Made by a program: the position numbers and the translations under genes. A stretch of DNA of 64,000 bases from positions 4,886,501 through 4,950,500 of the forward strand of contig NZ_CP141799.1 in assembly GCF_035621475.1 (NCBI RefSeq), in the 5' to 3' direction. Shown here in pieces: positions 17,372 to 26,699 of the stretch (position 1 is the stretch's first letter; each line of letters starts with the position of its first letter). Below the pieces are notes generated by a model. It was not told the origin of the DNA. It searched no databases and saw nothing but the letters and a program-made list of their open reading frames with translations. The stretch comes from Pseudomonas paeninsulae. Its GTDB lineage: Bacteria > Pseudomonadota > Gammaproteobacteria > Pseudomonadales > Pseudomonadaceae.

Positions 17372-17837
17372 ATCCCGTTATTAGCAGTCTCGTCCGCTTA
17401 CCTTGGTTCGGCAGTGTCGCGGCGGGATCGAATCAATAGGGATGTACATCCCTTAACTGTTTGCCAGGCAAAGGTCTGCCGTCTTCGGCCGGCTGGTCTG
17501 AGTCGAAACGGTGCTTCCTACCCAACAATCCCTCTTGTTCCAAGGGTGGTGGTTGTGGGTCGCCGCAGTGCTTGCCGACCCATAGCTGCCGTTAGTTGAG
17601 GGCAGTGACCGGCCAGAAATAGACAGCCGTAATACCTACCAATACGTCGCAATTCAGTTGTGATCCTTCGCTGGCGAGTGGTGGCGAATCACGGCCGTTT
17701 CCCCGTGTCTGTGTCATTCATACATTTGTACAGGTGCACAGCACGTCGCATGGATTTTGACGATGTTCAGCCCCGTCTGATCTGCATAACCTTCTGAACA
17801 GGCTCCGTTGATCACTAACAATAAAAGGAGATGACCA
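17372..17837. other. Non-coding stretch ahead of the permease cluster
   Basis: 466 bp without a credible gene. It holds a 16-bp perfect palindrome (17438-17453). The segment at about 17540-17620 resembles non-coding relic sequence I have seen scattered in pseudomonads. From about 17700 an AT-richer promoter-like part leads to the AAAAGGAG ribosome binding site of the APC permease. Confidence 0.5.
17438..17453. promoter_or_regulatory. Perfect 16-bp palindrome, possible operator
   Basis: AGGGATGTACATCCCT is a complete dyad 385 bp ahead of the permease gene and 67 bp after the AraC gene. Its size suits a dimeric regulator site; the regulator is unknown. Confidence 0.35.
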
Positions 17838-19226
17838 ATGCCTATTCAGACCGAGCACGATCCGCGGTTGAAACGCACACTAAAGACGCGACACATCAGT
17901 ATGTTGGCACTGGGCGGCGTCATAGGCGCTGGGCTTTTCGTAGGCTCTAGCGCTGTTATCGCATCAACCGGCCCGGGGGCTTTTATTACCTATGCGATCA
18001 CCGGTCTCATCGTTGCACTGGTGATGCGAATGCTGGGTGAAATGGCGGCTGCGCACCCCTCAAAAGGCTCGTTTGTCGATTATGCCCGCATGGCCTTCGG
18101 GCGCCCTGCCGGTTACATGACGGGTTGGCTCTACTGGTATTTCTGGGTCATCGTGGTTGGCTTCGAAGCGGTGGTCGGCGGTCAGATCATCAATGGTTGG
18201 CTACCGGATATTCCGGTTTGGGTCATCGCGCTTGGCCTGATGATCAGCATGACCTTATTAAACTTGATGTCGGTTCACTCCTTCGGGGAGGCCGAGTACT
18301 GGTTTGCCGGTATCAAGGTGGTGGCCATCATCGCCTTCCTGGTCGTGGTAGGCGCCTATGTCTTCCAACTCTGGCCAGGTTCGACCGCAAGCTTCAGTAA
18401 CCTTACCGAGCATGGCGGCTTCCTGCCTCACGGCGTCTCATCATTGTTTACCGGTGTGGTAGTCGTGATCTTCTCTATGACGGGTGTTGAAGTCGCAACC
18501 CTCGCTGCGGCGGAGTCCGAAGACCCTTCACGAAACATTCGTAAGGCCGTCAATACGGTGATGGTTCGTATCCTGGTGTTTTTTGTCCTGGCGACCTTCT
18601 TCATCGTAGTAGCGCAACCATGGACTGACATCGTTCCAGGTAAATCGCCCTTTGTGACTACGCTTGAGCACATCGGTATTCCGGGTGCCGGCACCATGCT
18701 GACTGCGGTGATTTTGGTGGCGGTGCTGTCAGTGTTGAATGCGGGTCTATACATCTCGTCTCGACTGCTGTTCGTGCTGGCCTCCAATGATGAGGCACCA
18801 CGCGGGCTGGCCTCTGTAAGCCGCAATGGTGTGCCTGTGCGCGGAGTCATCGCCTCGACACTGGTGGGGTATGGGTGTGTCGTGATAGCGGCGATTTGGC
18901 CCGATACGGTGTTTCAGTTCCTCATCAATTCGTCCGGCACGGTGTTCCTTTTCGTCTACCTGATGATCTGTCTGTCGCAAATCAAGTTGCGTCGCAAATG
19001 GGTGGCTGAGGGGTCGCTGAAGTTCGCGATGTGGGGCCATCCATGGCTGCCACTGATGGTCGCCGCTTCGATCGTGGCTGTCTTAGTCAGCATGGCCTTC
19101 GATCCCACCATGCAGATCAGTCTTCTGCAATGCGTCCTCGCTATTGCCGCCATTGCCGCCTCATACGTGCTCATGCGGCTATCCCGTACCCGTGTTGAGG
19201 ACGCGCTGCCGGCGAGAGTCATCTAG
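17838..19226 (+). CDS. APC-family amino-acid permease (GABA permease-like)
   Basis: Inner-membrane permease of 462 aa with about 12 helices, AAT subgroup of the APC superfamily. The N-terminal motif LKTRHISMLALGGVIGAGLFVGSSA is diagnostic, as is MLGEMAAAHPSKGSFVDYA, and later GVEVATLAAAESEDPSRNI. These match GabP/AnsP-type carriers best. A clean AAAAGGAG precedes the ATG. It heads a cluster with an FAD oxidoreductase, a cupin and an MmsA-like dehydrogenase, so it probably imports the amine or amino acid degraded by them. Confidence 0.88.
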   Translation: MPIQTEHDPRLKRTLKTRHISMLALGGVIGAGLFVGSSAVIASTGPGAFITYAITGLIVALVMRMLGEMAAAHPSKGSFVDYARMAFGRPAGYMTGWLYWYFWVIVVGFEAVVGGQIINGWLPDIPVWVIALGLMISMTLLNLMSVHSFGEAEYWFAGIKVVAIIAFLVVVGAYVFQLWPGSTASFSNLTEHGGFLPHGVSSLFTGVVVVIFSMTGVEVATLAAAESEDPSRNIRKAVNTVMVRILVFFVLATFFIVVAQPWTDIVPGKSPFVTTLEHIGIPGAGTMLTAVILVAVLSVLNAGLYISSRLLFVLASNDEAPRGLASVSRNGVPVRGVIASTLVGYGCVVIAAIWPDTVFQFLINSSGTVFLFVYLMICLSQIKLRRKWVAEGSLKFAMWGHPWLPLMVAASIVAVLVSMAFDPTMQISLLQCVLAIAAIAASYVLMRLSRTRVEDALPARVI

Positions 19227-19285
19227 CAGACCCAACCATACAAGAGCACACCCATATCCAGGGCCGTCATTGGGAAGCCAACTAC

Positions 19286-20668
19286 ATGTCAGCAAAGATC
19301 GAATTAAGTCAGTTACCCAACAAACCTCTGTGGTTTGAGCAGGACTCGCCTCGCGAACGTTTGGACGGCGCAACACAAGCCGATGTGACCATCATCGGTG
19401 CCGGGTACACGGGGCTCTGGACGGCCTACTACCTGCTCAAGAGTGATCCTTCGCTGCGCGTGGTGCTTCTCGAGAAACATCAAGTTGGTTTTGGCGCCTC
19501 CGGACGAAACGGTGGTTGGGCTTCGGCGATATTCCCGATTTCCCTTCCTCGGGTTGCGGAGATGTACTCCCATGACGCCGCCTTGAATTTGCAGTTGGCC
19601 ATGAACGATACGGTTGATGAAATCGGTCGCGTTTTGGCCTTGGAGGGCGTCGACGCGGATTACTCGAAGCAGGGCTTCCTCTCGTTGGCCCGTAGCGCTC
19701 CGCAAATGGCCCGGGCCCGTACAGCGGTCGAGGCCTCTGTGCGCTTCGGCTTGCCGAACCAATGGCAGATTCTCGATGCTGCACAAGCCGGTGCCAAGGT
19801 CGGGGCACAGTGCACGCTGGGTGGTCTCTACACTGAGCACTGCGCGCTCATCCATCCAGGCAAGCTGGTCCGTGGCTTGGCACGGTTGGTCGAGCAAATG
19901 GGTGCGAAAATTCATGAGCACTCTGCCGTCACCGAGTTTGTATCCGGTAGCGTGCGCACAGAACAGGGTTCGGTTACGACCAAGTTCACGGTGCGCGCCA
20001 CCGAGGCATTCACCTCGCAGCAACCGGGGCATTCACGCTTCGTTATCCCGCTGTATTCGTTGGTGCTGGCCACCGAACCACTGCCGCGAGACCTGCTTGC
20101 CAAGCTCAATCTTGACCACCGCATGGCGTTCAATGACATGCGTCATCTGCGCGTCTATGGGCAGGTCACGGCCGAGGGGCGGCTGGTATTTGGCGGTAGG
20201 GGTGCGCCCTATCACTGGGGCTCACGAATATCCGACGACGCCGATCTGGTGGACAACATTCACGCCAAGATCCACGAGACCCTGATCGAATTTTTCCCGG
20301 ATCTGGCCGACACGCGCATCACCCATCGTTGGGGTGGTGCGCTGGGTGTTTCCCGTGACTGGTGCCCCACGGTGAGTTTCGATCGGAAAAACCGACTGGC
20401 CTGGGCTGGCAACTACGTCGGCGACGGCGTTGCCACCAGCAATTTGGCGGGTCGCATTCTGCGCAACCTGATCCTTGAGCAAGACGAGGACATCAACGCC
20501 CTGCCCTTGGTCAATCACTGCTCCCCGTCCTGGGAGCGCGAGCCGCTGCGCTGGCTGGGTATAAACAGCGGGCTAGCTGCGGCCTCGCTCAGCGATATCG
20601 AAGAGCGCATTACCCATCGGCCATCTCGCACTGCGATGTTGCTGGAAAAGTTAACAGGTGCACATTAA
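19286..20668 (+). CDS. FAD-dependent oxidoreductase (DAO/PuuB-like amine oxidase)
   Basis: Flavoenzyme of 460 aa in the DAO family, closest in style to gamma-glutamylputrescine oxidase and related amine oxidases. It has the dinucleotide motif IIGAGYTGLWTAYYL (about 35-49), the GFGASGRNGGWASA motif (66-80) and the C-terminal AWAGNYVGDGVATSNLAGRIL FAD-contact region. RWGGALGVSRDWCP precedes it. Such enzymes oxidise a C-N bond and release an aldehyde or keto acid. With the downstream MmsA-like enzyme the expected product is a semialdehyde; the substrate is not known. Confidence 0.82.
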   Translation: MSAKIELSQLPNKPLWFEQDSPRERLDGATQADVTIIGAGYTGLWTAYYLLKSDPSLRVVLLEKHQVGFGASGRNGGWASAIFPISLPRVAEMYSHDAALNLQLAMNDTVDEIGRVLALEGVDADYSKQGFLSLARSAPQMARARTAVEASVRFGLPNQWQILDAAQAGAKVGAQCTLGGLYTEHCALIHPGKLVRGLARLVEQMGAKIHEHSAVTEFVSGSVRTEQGSVTTKFTVRATEAFTSQQPGHSRFVIPLYSLVLATEPLPRDLLAKLNLDHRMAFNDMRHLRVYGQVTAEGRLVFGGRGAPYHWGSRISDDADLVDNIHAKIHETLIEFFPDLADTRITHRWGGALGVSRDWCPTVSFDRKNRLAWAGNYVGDGVATSNLAGRILRNLILEQDEDINALPLVNHCSPSWEREPLRWLGINSGLAAASLSDIEERITHRPSRTAMLLEKLTGAH

Positions 20669-20680
20669 TAGGAGCATGCC

Positions 20681-21031
20681 GTGACTACTTTCACGATTAT
20701 CAAGTCTGCCGCGATCCAATCGTTGCCATTAAACCCCGCCGGCCAGCGTGCCGGCGCGGACAAAGGCGACCCGCAAATAGCAATCCAGCAATTGGCACCA
20801 GAAGCCACTGGCAACCTGGGTGTCTGGGAATGCCAACCTGGCGGATGGCCGGTGGTTAACCGTCCCGACACCGAGTTCACGTACATCATCTCCGGCGTTG
20901 CGCTGTTGACGGATGACGCGAGCGGTGAAGTGGTAGAGGTCACGGGTGGTGACCTGATCATTCTCCCGCCTGGCTGGACGGGCCGCTGGGACGTGCTTGA
21001 AACCGTTCGAAAGGTCTACGCGATCTACTGA
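20681..21031 (+). CDS. Small cupin-domain protein (cupin_3/DUF861)
   Basis: A 116-aa single-domain cupin with a GTG start and AGGAG 7 bp upstream. [24 protein letters not shown] and [27 protein letters not shown] show the (S)-ureidoglycine aminohydrolase/EutQ-like cupin_3 form. The usual metal-binding histidines are largely replaced, with Arg and Glu in the first motif, so metal binding is doubtful. Genes like this often sit next to PuuB-type oxidases and aldehyde dehydrogenases. Its role is unknown; it could be a binding or auxiliary protein for the pathway. Confidence 0.75.
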   Translation: MTTFTIIKSAAIQSLPLNPAGQRAGADKGDPQIAIQQLAPEATGNLGVWECQPGGWPVVNRPDTEFTYIISGVALLTDDASGEVVEVTGGDLIILPPGWTGRWDVLETVRKVYAIY

Positions 21032-21092
21032 TCAGCGCCGCTTTCATGGCGGGAGCTGCAACCCGCCGCCATCCTATTTTCGAGAAATTCCA

Positions 21093-22604
21093 ATGACCAA
21101 TACGATCGTAAACTGGGTATCCAGTGCCCTTGTGAACTCCACCAGCGGCCAGCAATTGCCGGTCTACAACCCTGCCACTGGCGTGGTCACAGGCCAGGTG
21201 CAACTGGCCAGCCACGCTGACGTAAACGCTGCCGTTGCCTCAGCCAAAGCGGCCTTTCCGGCGTGGAGCAACCTGTCGCCACTGCGCCGCTCACGTGTCC
21301 TCAATAAATTCTTGGCACTGCTCAACGAGCATCGTGATGATTTGGCTCGGCTGATCACCGCCGAACATGGCAAGGTGTTTAGCGACGCCCAAGGTGAGGT
21401 CATGCGGGGTATCGAGATCGTCGAATTCGCGTGTGGCGCCCCGCAGTTACTTAAGACTGACTTCTCCGACCAGGTCAGCACCAATATCGACAACTGGACG
21501 CTGCGCCAGCCATTGGGCGTGGTCACAGGTATCACGCCTTTCAACTTCCCAGTAATGGTGCCGATGTGGATGTTCCCGCTGGCGCTGGCTACGGGTAATA
21601 CCTTCGTGTTGAAGCCCAGCCCGATAGACCCAAGCCCCAGCCTGTTTATGGCCGAACTGCTTAAGCAGGCCGGTCTGCCCGATGGCGTGTTCAACGTGGT
21701 GCAGGGTGACAAGGAAGCCGTCAACGCGCTGCTCGAACACCCGGATGTTGAGGCTATCTCGTTCGTGGGTTCCACGCCCATCGCAAACCACATCTACGAG
21801 ACTGGGGCTCGCCACGGCAAGCGTGTTCAGGCATTAGGCGGGGCCAAGAATCACCTGGTGGTTATGCCAGATGCCGATATGGATCAAGTCGTGGATGCGC
21901 TCATGGGTGCAGCCTATGGTTCGGCGGGCGAGCGCTGTATGGCCGTCAGCGTGGCAGTTTTTGTGGGTGAAGAAACTGCAGAACAGGTCCTTCCTAAGCT
22001 GATCGAGCGTGCCCGCGCACTGAAAGTGCTAAACGGCACCAACAATGACGCCGAGATGGGGCCCATCGTCAGCCGTGCTGCACATCAACGCATCACCGGT
22101 TATATCGAGCAAGGTGTCGCGGAAGGCGCAACGCTGCTGGTCGATGGTCGTGGCTTTGATGGCGAGGCCGCAGGCGAAGGCTGCGGCGATGGGTTCTGGA
22201 TGGGTGGCACGTTGTTCGATCATGTCACCCGGGACATGCGCATCTACAAGGAAGAGATCTTTGGGCCGGTGCTGGCGTGTTTGCGGGTCAAGGATTTCGC
22301 CGAGGCAGTGGCGCTTATCAATGATCACGAATTCGGCAATGGCGTGAGCTGTTACACCCGTGACGGTCACGTTGCGCGTGAGTTTGGTCGTCGTATTCAG
22401 GTCGGCATGGTCGGTATCAACGTGCCTATTCCGGTGCCCATGGCGTGGCACGGCTTTGGCGGTTGGAAGAAGAGCCTGTTCGGCGACATGCATGCTTACG
22501 GAGAAGAAGGTGTGCGTTTTTATACCAAGCAAAAGAGCATCATGCAGCGCTGGCCGCAGGCTACTGCCAAGGGTGCTGAGTTCGCGATGCCGACCAGCCA
22601 TTAA
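21093..22604 (+). CDS. mmsA: CoA-acylating (methyl)malonate-semialdehyde dehydrogenase
   Basis: Oxidises methylmalonate or malonate semialdehyde with NAD and CoA, giving propionyl-CoA or acetyl-CoA and CO2. The ATG at 21093 gives 503 aa, the family length. Features are [30 protein letters not shown], the [15 protein letters not shown] loop and catalytic Cys282 in [28 protein letters not shown] is also typical. There is no mmsB beside it; instead an FAD oxidase and a cupin precede it, so it may process the semialdehyde they make. Pseudomonads usually have another mmsA in the valine operon, so this may be a paralogue. Confidence 0.88.
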   Translation: MTNTIVNWVSSALVNSTSGQQLPVYNPATGVVTGQVQLASHADVNAAVASAKAAFPAWSNLSPLRRSRVLNKFLALLNEHRDDLARLITAEHGKVFSDAQGEVMRGIEIVEFACGAPQLLKTDFSDQVSTNIDNWTLRQPLGVVTGITPFNFPVMVPMWMFPLALATGNTFVLKPSPIDPSPSLFMAELLKQAGLPDGVFNVVQGDKEAVNALLEHPDVEAISFVGSTPIANHIYETGARHGKRVQALGGAKNHLVVMPDADMDQVVDALMGAAYGSAGERCMAVSVAVFVGEETAEQVLPKLIERARALKVLNGTNNDAEMGPIVSRAAHQRITGYIEQGVAEGATLLVDGRGFDGEAAGEGCGDGFWMGGTLFDHVTRDMRIYKEEIFGPVLACLRVKDFAEAVALINDHEFGNGVSCYTRDGHVAREFGRRIQVGMVGINVPIPVPMAWHGFGGWKKSLFGDMHAYGEEGVRFYTKQKSIMQRWPQATAKGAEFAMPTSH

Positions 22605-22621
22605 GGCTATCGGTTAAGTCG

Positions 22622-22658
22622 CGCAAAAGGCCCCGCACTCAGTACGGGGCCTTTTGCG
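22622..22658. terminator. Bidirectional terminator between mmsA and pucR-type gene
   Basis: CGCAAAAGGCCCCG and CGGGGCCTTTTGCG form a perfect 14-bp stem around a 9-nt loop, with A and T runs inside the arms. The two flanking genes converge here. Confidence 0.88.
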
Positions 22659-22659
22659 T

Positions 22660-24108
22660 TTAATGATTACTATCGAGCAGTTCGGTATTTTTACCGGCTT
22701 GGATCGCAATCCAGAAACGTGCAATGCCATTGGTTGTGGTGGGTTTTATTCCCGTCAATTGCTCCACCAACTTGAGCCGATAGACCAGTGTCTGGCGATG
22801 AACGCCGAGGTCGAAGGCGGTCGCTTTCCAGTTGCCATCGTTTTCGAGAAATCGCATTAATGTTGGCAACAGCGCCGCCCCTTGCGTGCGGTCATGCTCA
22901 ATCAGCGGCCCCAGGTATCGCTCTAATAATGCACGTGCTTCGGTGAGCGATTTTGGCGCCATGATCAGTCCCGTCTCAGTGTCGCCGTAGCGCAGTCTGT
23001 CCGCGCCGACTTCCTGCGCCTGGGTTAACGCTAAACGCGCCTGCCTGACGCTTTCACGAAAGCCCGTGGCCTCTGCGATCGGTCTACTGATGCCAATCAC
23101 AGTGCCATCACCCAGGTTGCTGCGCAGGGCATCGAGGGTCGCGTTGTCATCAGCACTGATGGCTAGCAGCAGACCTTTGTCGCTGAGTAATAGGGGCGTG
23201 GCAATGTGCAGAGCTGGGGCATGGTGGATCTCATCGGCGCACCAAAACCCCTCAAGACCTGGGCGTATAGCAAGGCTTACTAACGTGCCGGTAAGGCCGC
23301 GGCGCTCCAGTAAGGGGCGCGCGAGAATAAACTGTGTCTCACTCTCCAGCAGGCTACGTAACAGTGCCGATCCTTCCTCGCGCTGCAGATCACGTTGGAT
23401 CATCAAACGTTCGAGCTCAACGCCGAGCAGGCCGACCAGCGAGCGTACTAGGATGGAGTCATCCAGTGTGCGCTTGCCGTTGCGGGTCATTACGAGGTTG
23501 GCACGGGCTCGGCCAGCAATCGCTATCCGCTCAATTCCTTCTAGATCTTGCTGCCCAGATGGTTTGGTATCGACGATATTGATGCCGCTGACCGCATCCT
23601 CAATGGCCAACTCAAGGTCCAGTGTTTTGGCGAGGATTGAGAGGCGGCCTGCCATGTCGGGTGCTTTGCGCAGCGCATCGGCGTAAGTCTGGAACAGCCG
23701 CTCGCTGGCGTTAAAGCGTTCTCGCTGGGCATTCAGAACGCTTTCGATCACGTAGTGAGAAAGCTTGACGAACTCGAGCTCGAAACTGGCATGAAGGATC
23801 GGAAACAGCATGCGATCGGCCGCTTTTAGCATCAGGCTAGATAGTTTTGGAGCATCGTGTCTGGGGGCGACCACCAACGCGCTGGCATTGCAGTGCGCCA
23901 GTTGCTCCAGCCAGGCAACCTGATCTTTCGCCGCATGAGGAATGCCCACCCCGGTCGTCATAACCAAGTCGCCGGGAGAAATCCATCGCCATGGATCGGG
24001 CAAATCGACGGCATGGGCCCAGGTTATCGGTCTACTGGTGGCTGCCAGGCCCGCGACTGCCTTTAGTTTCAGCAGATCGACATCGATCAGGTCCTGTACC
24101 GTTAGCAT
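22660..24108 (-). CDS. PucR/CdaR-family transcriptional regulator
   Basis: Regulator of 482 aa. The N-terminal PucR domain begins MLTVQDLIDVDLLKLKAVAGL and includes WISPGDLVMTTGVGIPH. The middle holds a GGDEF-like/GAF-type fold, and the C-terminal HTH_30 lies in MRFLENDGNWKATAFDLGVHRQTLVYRL (about 425-452). Proteins of this type regulate purine, amine and amino-acid catabolic genes next to them. It is convergent with the permease-oxidase-cupin-mmsA cluster and is the natural candidate for its control. Confidence 0.85.
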   Translation of the reverse strand: MLTVQDLIDVDLLKLKAVAGLAATSRPITWAHAVDLPDPWRWISPGDLVMTTGVGIPHAAKDQVAWLEQLAHCNASALVVAPRHDAPKLSSLMLKAADRMLFPILHASFELEFVKLSHYVIESVLNAQRERFNASERLFQTYADALRKAPDMAGRLSILAKTLDLELAIEDAVSGINIVDTKPSGQQDLEGIERIAIAGRARANLVMTRNGKRTLDDSILVRSLVGLLGVELERLMIQRDLQREEGSALLRSLLESETQFILARPLLERRGLTGTLVSLAIRPGLEGFWCADEIHHAPALHIATPLLLSDKGLLLAISADDNATLDALRSNLGDGTVIGISRPIAEATGFRESVRQARLALTQAQEVGADRLRYGDTETGLIMAPKSLTEARALLERYLGPLIEHDRTQGAALLPTLMRFLENDGNWKATAFDLGVHRQTLVYRLKLVEQLTGIKPTTTNGIARFWIAIQAGKNTELLDSNH

Positions 24109-24335
24109 GAAATTGTCGTTCCGCAGTTTTGAGTTGTCATGCTACCGGGTAAAGCCGAGGTGAACCATGTTTGCGGAGGAGTACTTAATTGTGAATGACT
24201 GTTTTCGATCGAGACGGTGTCAAGCCTCTATTGAGCAGGTACAGCGTTCCAAAATGAAAAATATCTCGCTTCAACGTAAATGTTAGATCTGCTGATTAGC
24301 CGAACGCGGGTTTGCTTAAAGTAGAAGTGATGTCT

Positions 24336-24830
24336 TCAAAATGGCTCGCTCGAGCCGCGAGCGTTCTTCTTCTGCAGGATCATCGACGCTTCGTTGTAGG
24401 CATTCTGGAAGGCGTCGCCGCCGATCCATTCCACTGCCGTGTCTTCGTCTTCATCGTGGAAGATCCCGCGATAGGTAATCAGCAGGCCCATCATGAAGTC
24501 GGTGGCCGCGTCTTCCGCCTCCTCAGCGATCACCAGTTCCAACACCGGGTATTGCAGGAACACCACGCACATCGCTATCAGACTGATGCCTTCGCCGACT
24601 TTCATCGCTTGGAACAGGTCGTCGAAGTGCGCCGGGTCGAAACCGTTCTCTTCGATGTCTTTGAAATCGAAGGTGCTCAGGTCGATTTCGACATCATCGA
24701 ACGGCTCGTTGATCAGCGGATTGGCCAGCAGCGGATGTACGACATTGGCTTGGGCCTTGCCCGAACGGTTCTGCTTGGCCTTGGTCTTGGCCCGCTGGGC
24801 GCGTTTTTTCTGTTTATCTGGGGAGGCCAT
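24336..24830 (-). CDS. Conserved hypothetical protein with basic N-terminus
   Basis: A 164-aa protein from the ATG at 24830 (MASPDKQKKRAQRAKTKAKQNR), with strongly basic first 25 residues and then an acidic, mainly helical body (FDDVEIDLSTFDFKDIEENGF, EDAATDFMMGLLITYRGIF). I recognise similar proteins as conserved in Pseudomonas but know no function. An upstream in-frame ATG at 24857 is possible. The basic tail might bind RNA or nucleic acid; that is speculation. Confidence 0.6.
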   Translation of the reverse strand: MASPDKQKKRAQRAKTKAKQNRSGKAQANVVHPLLANPLINEPFDDVEIDLSTFDFKDIEENGFDPAHFDDLFQAMKVGEGISLIAMCVVFLQYPVLELVIAEEAEDAATDFMMGLLITYRGIFHDEDEDTAVEWIGGDAFQNAYNEASMILQKKNARGSSEPF

Positions 24831-24989
24831 GGAGGCGAGTTCCTTGTGCGGTGCAGCCATATTCATGGCCCGGGATAATCGTGCGCACATTGTATTCAGT
24901 CTTGGCTGGGTTCGTCGGCCAAAGGGGGCAGATTTATTTTTCCTGCTCTGAACGTCCGCCCTATACATAAATACGTCCCCTTTTCACCG

Positions 24990-25382
24990 TTTGGTATGAC
25001 TCCGAGCGCGTTCAGGAAGGAGTCGAGCTGGCAGACATGGCATTTGGTGTTCGCCACCACTCATTTTTCCAGGACCATCATCATGCAAGTACACATAGTG
25101 GAATTCTCCGAAGTCCGGGTCGCAGCGCTTGAGCATTGCGGACCAACGAAGCTTATCGATAAGAGCGTGGGCAAATTTATCCAGTGGCGTATACCGGGCT
25201 GACAGTCGCCGGTGGCATCGAGCCGCACCTTGGGCATTCCCTACGGCAACCCCGATACCCCACCTGCGCAGGCATTGCGCTTCGCCATTTTCGGCGAGCG
25301 TCACGAGGCCGTGGCGCCGAATGAGTTCGGCATTCACGAGATGGCCATCCCAGGCGGTCGCTACCTAGTCGGGCGACCCTGA
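24990..25382 (+). pseudogene. Decayed AraC-type regulator with GyrI-like domain
   Basis: One frame reads FGMTPSAFRKESSWQ, the end of an AraC HTH. It goes on to MQVHIVEFSEVRVAALEHCGP, the opening of a GyrI-like effector domain. An in-frame TGA at 25200-25202 interrupts it. The same frame resumes with SPVASSRTLGIPYGNPDTPP and VAPNEFGIHEMAIPGGRY, and stops early at 25380-25382. The first HTH and the C-terminal end of the GyrI domain are missing. In intact relatives these segments are continuous, so this is a truncated remnant, not two small genes. Confidence 0.75.
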
Positions 25383-25466
25383 AGTGCTCCCATTTTTTGC
25401 GTAGCGCATTGTCAGCAGCGCGCCGCCGGAGACGGTCGCAGTGGCCGAGGGTTTTTCCACCTCTCT

Positions 25467-26552
25467 TCAGGGCCTTCCCAGGTACAGCTCCAACACCTTG
25501 TTCCAGTCAGCGCCATTCGTTATACGCAGCACTTCCTGGCTGAGCCGCTCGCGGTAAGGGCTGCCGTTGGCCAGGGCGAACGCGTAGGACTGGTTCTCGA
25601 AGGTGCCGGCCAGCATGCGCAAACCACCCTCGCCTAGCTCGCCATTGCGGTACTGCATGATCGGCAGGTCGTAGACCACTGCATCGGCCTCGCCCTGCTG
25701 TACCGCGCGCATCGCCTCGAGCAGGCCGGGGTAATCACTACGACGAATCCGCAGGCTGTCCAGGTAGCGGGCACTGATGGTGCCTTCGATAGTCGCCACA
25801 TGAGCACGCCGCAGATCTTCCGGCCCCTGGATTCCGCCCTGCAGGTTGCCCACCGTGAGCGCGCTAGTCACCGCCGCCGTGAAGGTCGACACCATGATCA
25901 AGCCGGCGAACATCCACACCAGGCCAATCAGCCTCCCGCCCAGGGTCACCGGCGCCTTGTCGCCGTAGCCGACCGTGGTCATGGTCACCGCCGCCCACCA
26001 GAAGCTGGAACCCAACCCCTGCACCGGGGTGCCGCCAAACTGCTCCTGATTATGCCGCCGCTCGAACAGCCAGAGCAGGCCGCCAACGACCAGCATCAAC
26101 ACCGCCAGGCCGAGGATCAGGCTGACGAACTGCCAGGACAGCAAACCCTTGACCGCCGCCCAGCCACTGCCATCGCCACCCTTCGGTACGCCGATGGCCA
26201 GCCCGGTGCGATAGAACGGGTGAGTGAAGTCGAAGCGCTCCTCGCGCTCGGCGGTCATGGTCAGGGCCCCAACGACCACATCCAGTTGATCGTCTTCCAG
26301 GCTCGGCAACAGGCGCTCGAACGGCATCGGCAGCAGCTCATAGCGATAGCCCGACTGCTCGGCGACCGCCTTCCACAGATCGATGCTGATGCCGCGCCAA
26401 CTGCCATCGGGCTCGCGGATAACGAACGGCGGCACCTCGTTGATGCCCACCCGCAAGACTGGCGCGCTCGACTCCTGCGCGGCGGCGGGCAACCCCATCA
26501 GACACAGCAGCAGAATGATCAAAATCCTAGGCACAAGCAGACTCCTCCCCAA
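25467..26552 (-). CDS. Ionotropic-glutamate-receptor-like ligand-gated potassium channel protein
   Basis: A 361-aa membrane protein in the layout of prokaryotic GluR0-type channels. It has a signal peptide (1-25, ending AAAQES) and the first half of an SBP_bac_3 ligand domain (32-122, VGINEVPPFVIREPDGSW). TM1 (141-163) is followed by a pore helix with filter TTVGYGD (192-198) and TM2 (206-232). The second ligand half (about 245-360) includes AVVYDLPIMQY. TVGYGD is the potassium-selective filter. The ligand is probably an amino acid. It stands apart from transport genes and is transcribed toward the AraC/GyrI remnant. Confidence 0.85.
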   Translation of the reverse strand: MGRSLLVPRILIILLLCLMGLPAAAQESSAPVLRVGINEVPPFVIREPDGSWRGISIDLWKAVAEQSGYRYELLPMPFERLLPSLEDDQLDVVVGALTMTAEREERFDFTHPFYRTGLAIGVPKGGDGSGWAAVKGLLSWQFVSLILGLAVLMLVVGGLLWLFERRHNQEQFGGTPVQGLGSSFWWAAVTMTTVGYGDKAPVTLGGRLIGLVWMFAGLIMVSTFTAAVTSALTVGNLQGGIQGPEDLRRAHVATIEGTISARYLDSLRIRRSDYPGLLEAMRAVQQGEADAVVYDLPIMQYRNGELGEGGLRMLAGTFENQSYAFALANGSPYRERLSQEVLRITNGADWNKVLELYLGRP

Positions 26553-26699
26553 CCGGCAAAGTGTCAGGGTAACAAAACTACCGGCAACGCTTGCGGCCCG
26601 GTTGCCGGCCTGCTCCCGTGGATGATCGATATCGGCCTGGTGTTCTTCGGCTGGGCGCTGCGGCGTTTGCGCAACAGCCTATGGCCTAGCGCCAGAGCA

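Noticed and set aside
26553..26699. Possible small remnant (GLVFFGWALRRLRNSLW) before thyA
   Set aside because: The hydrophobic stretch hints at a lost membrane protein, but there is no clear start, and the frame runs on into antisense of thyA.
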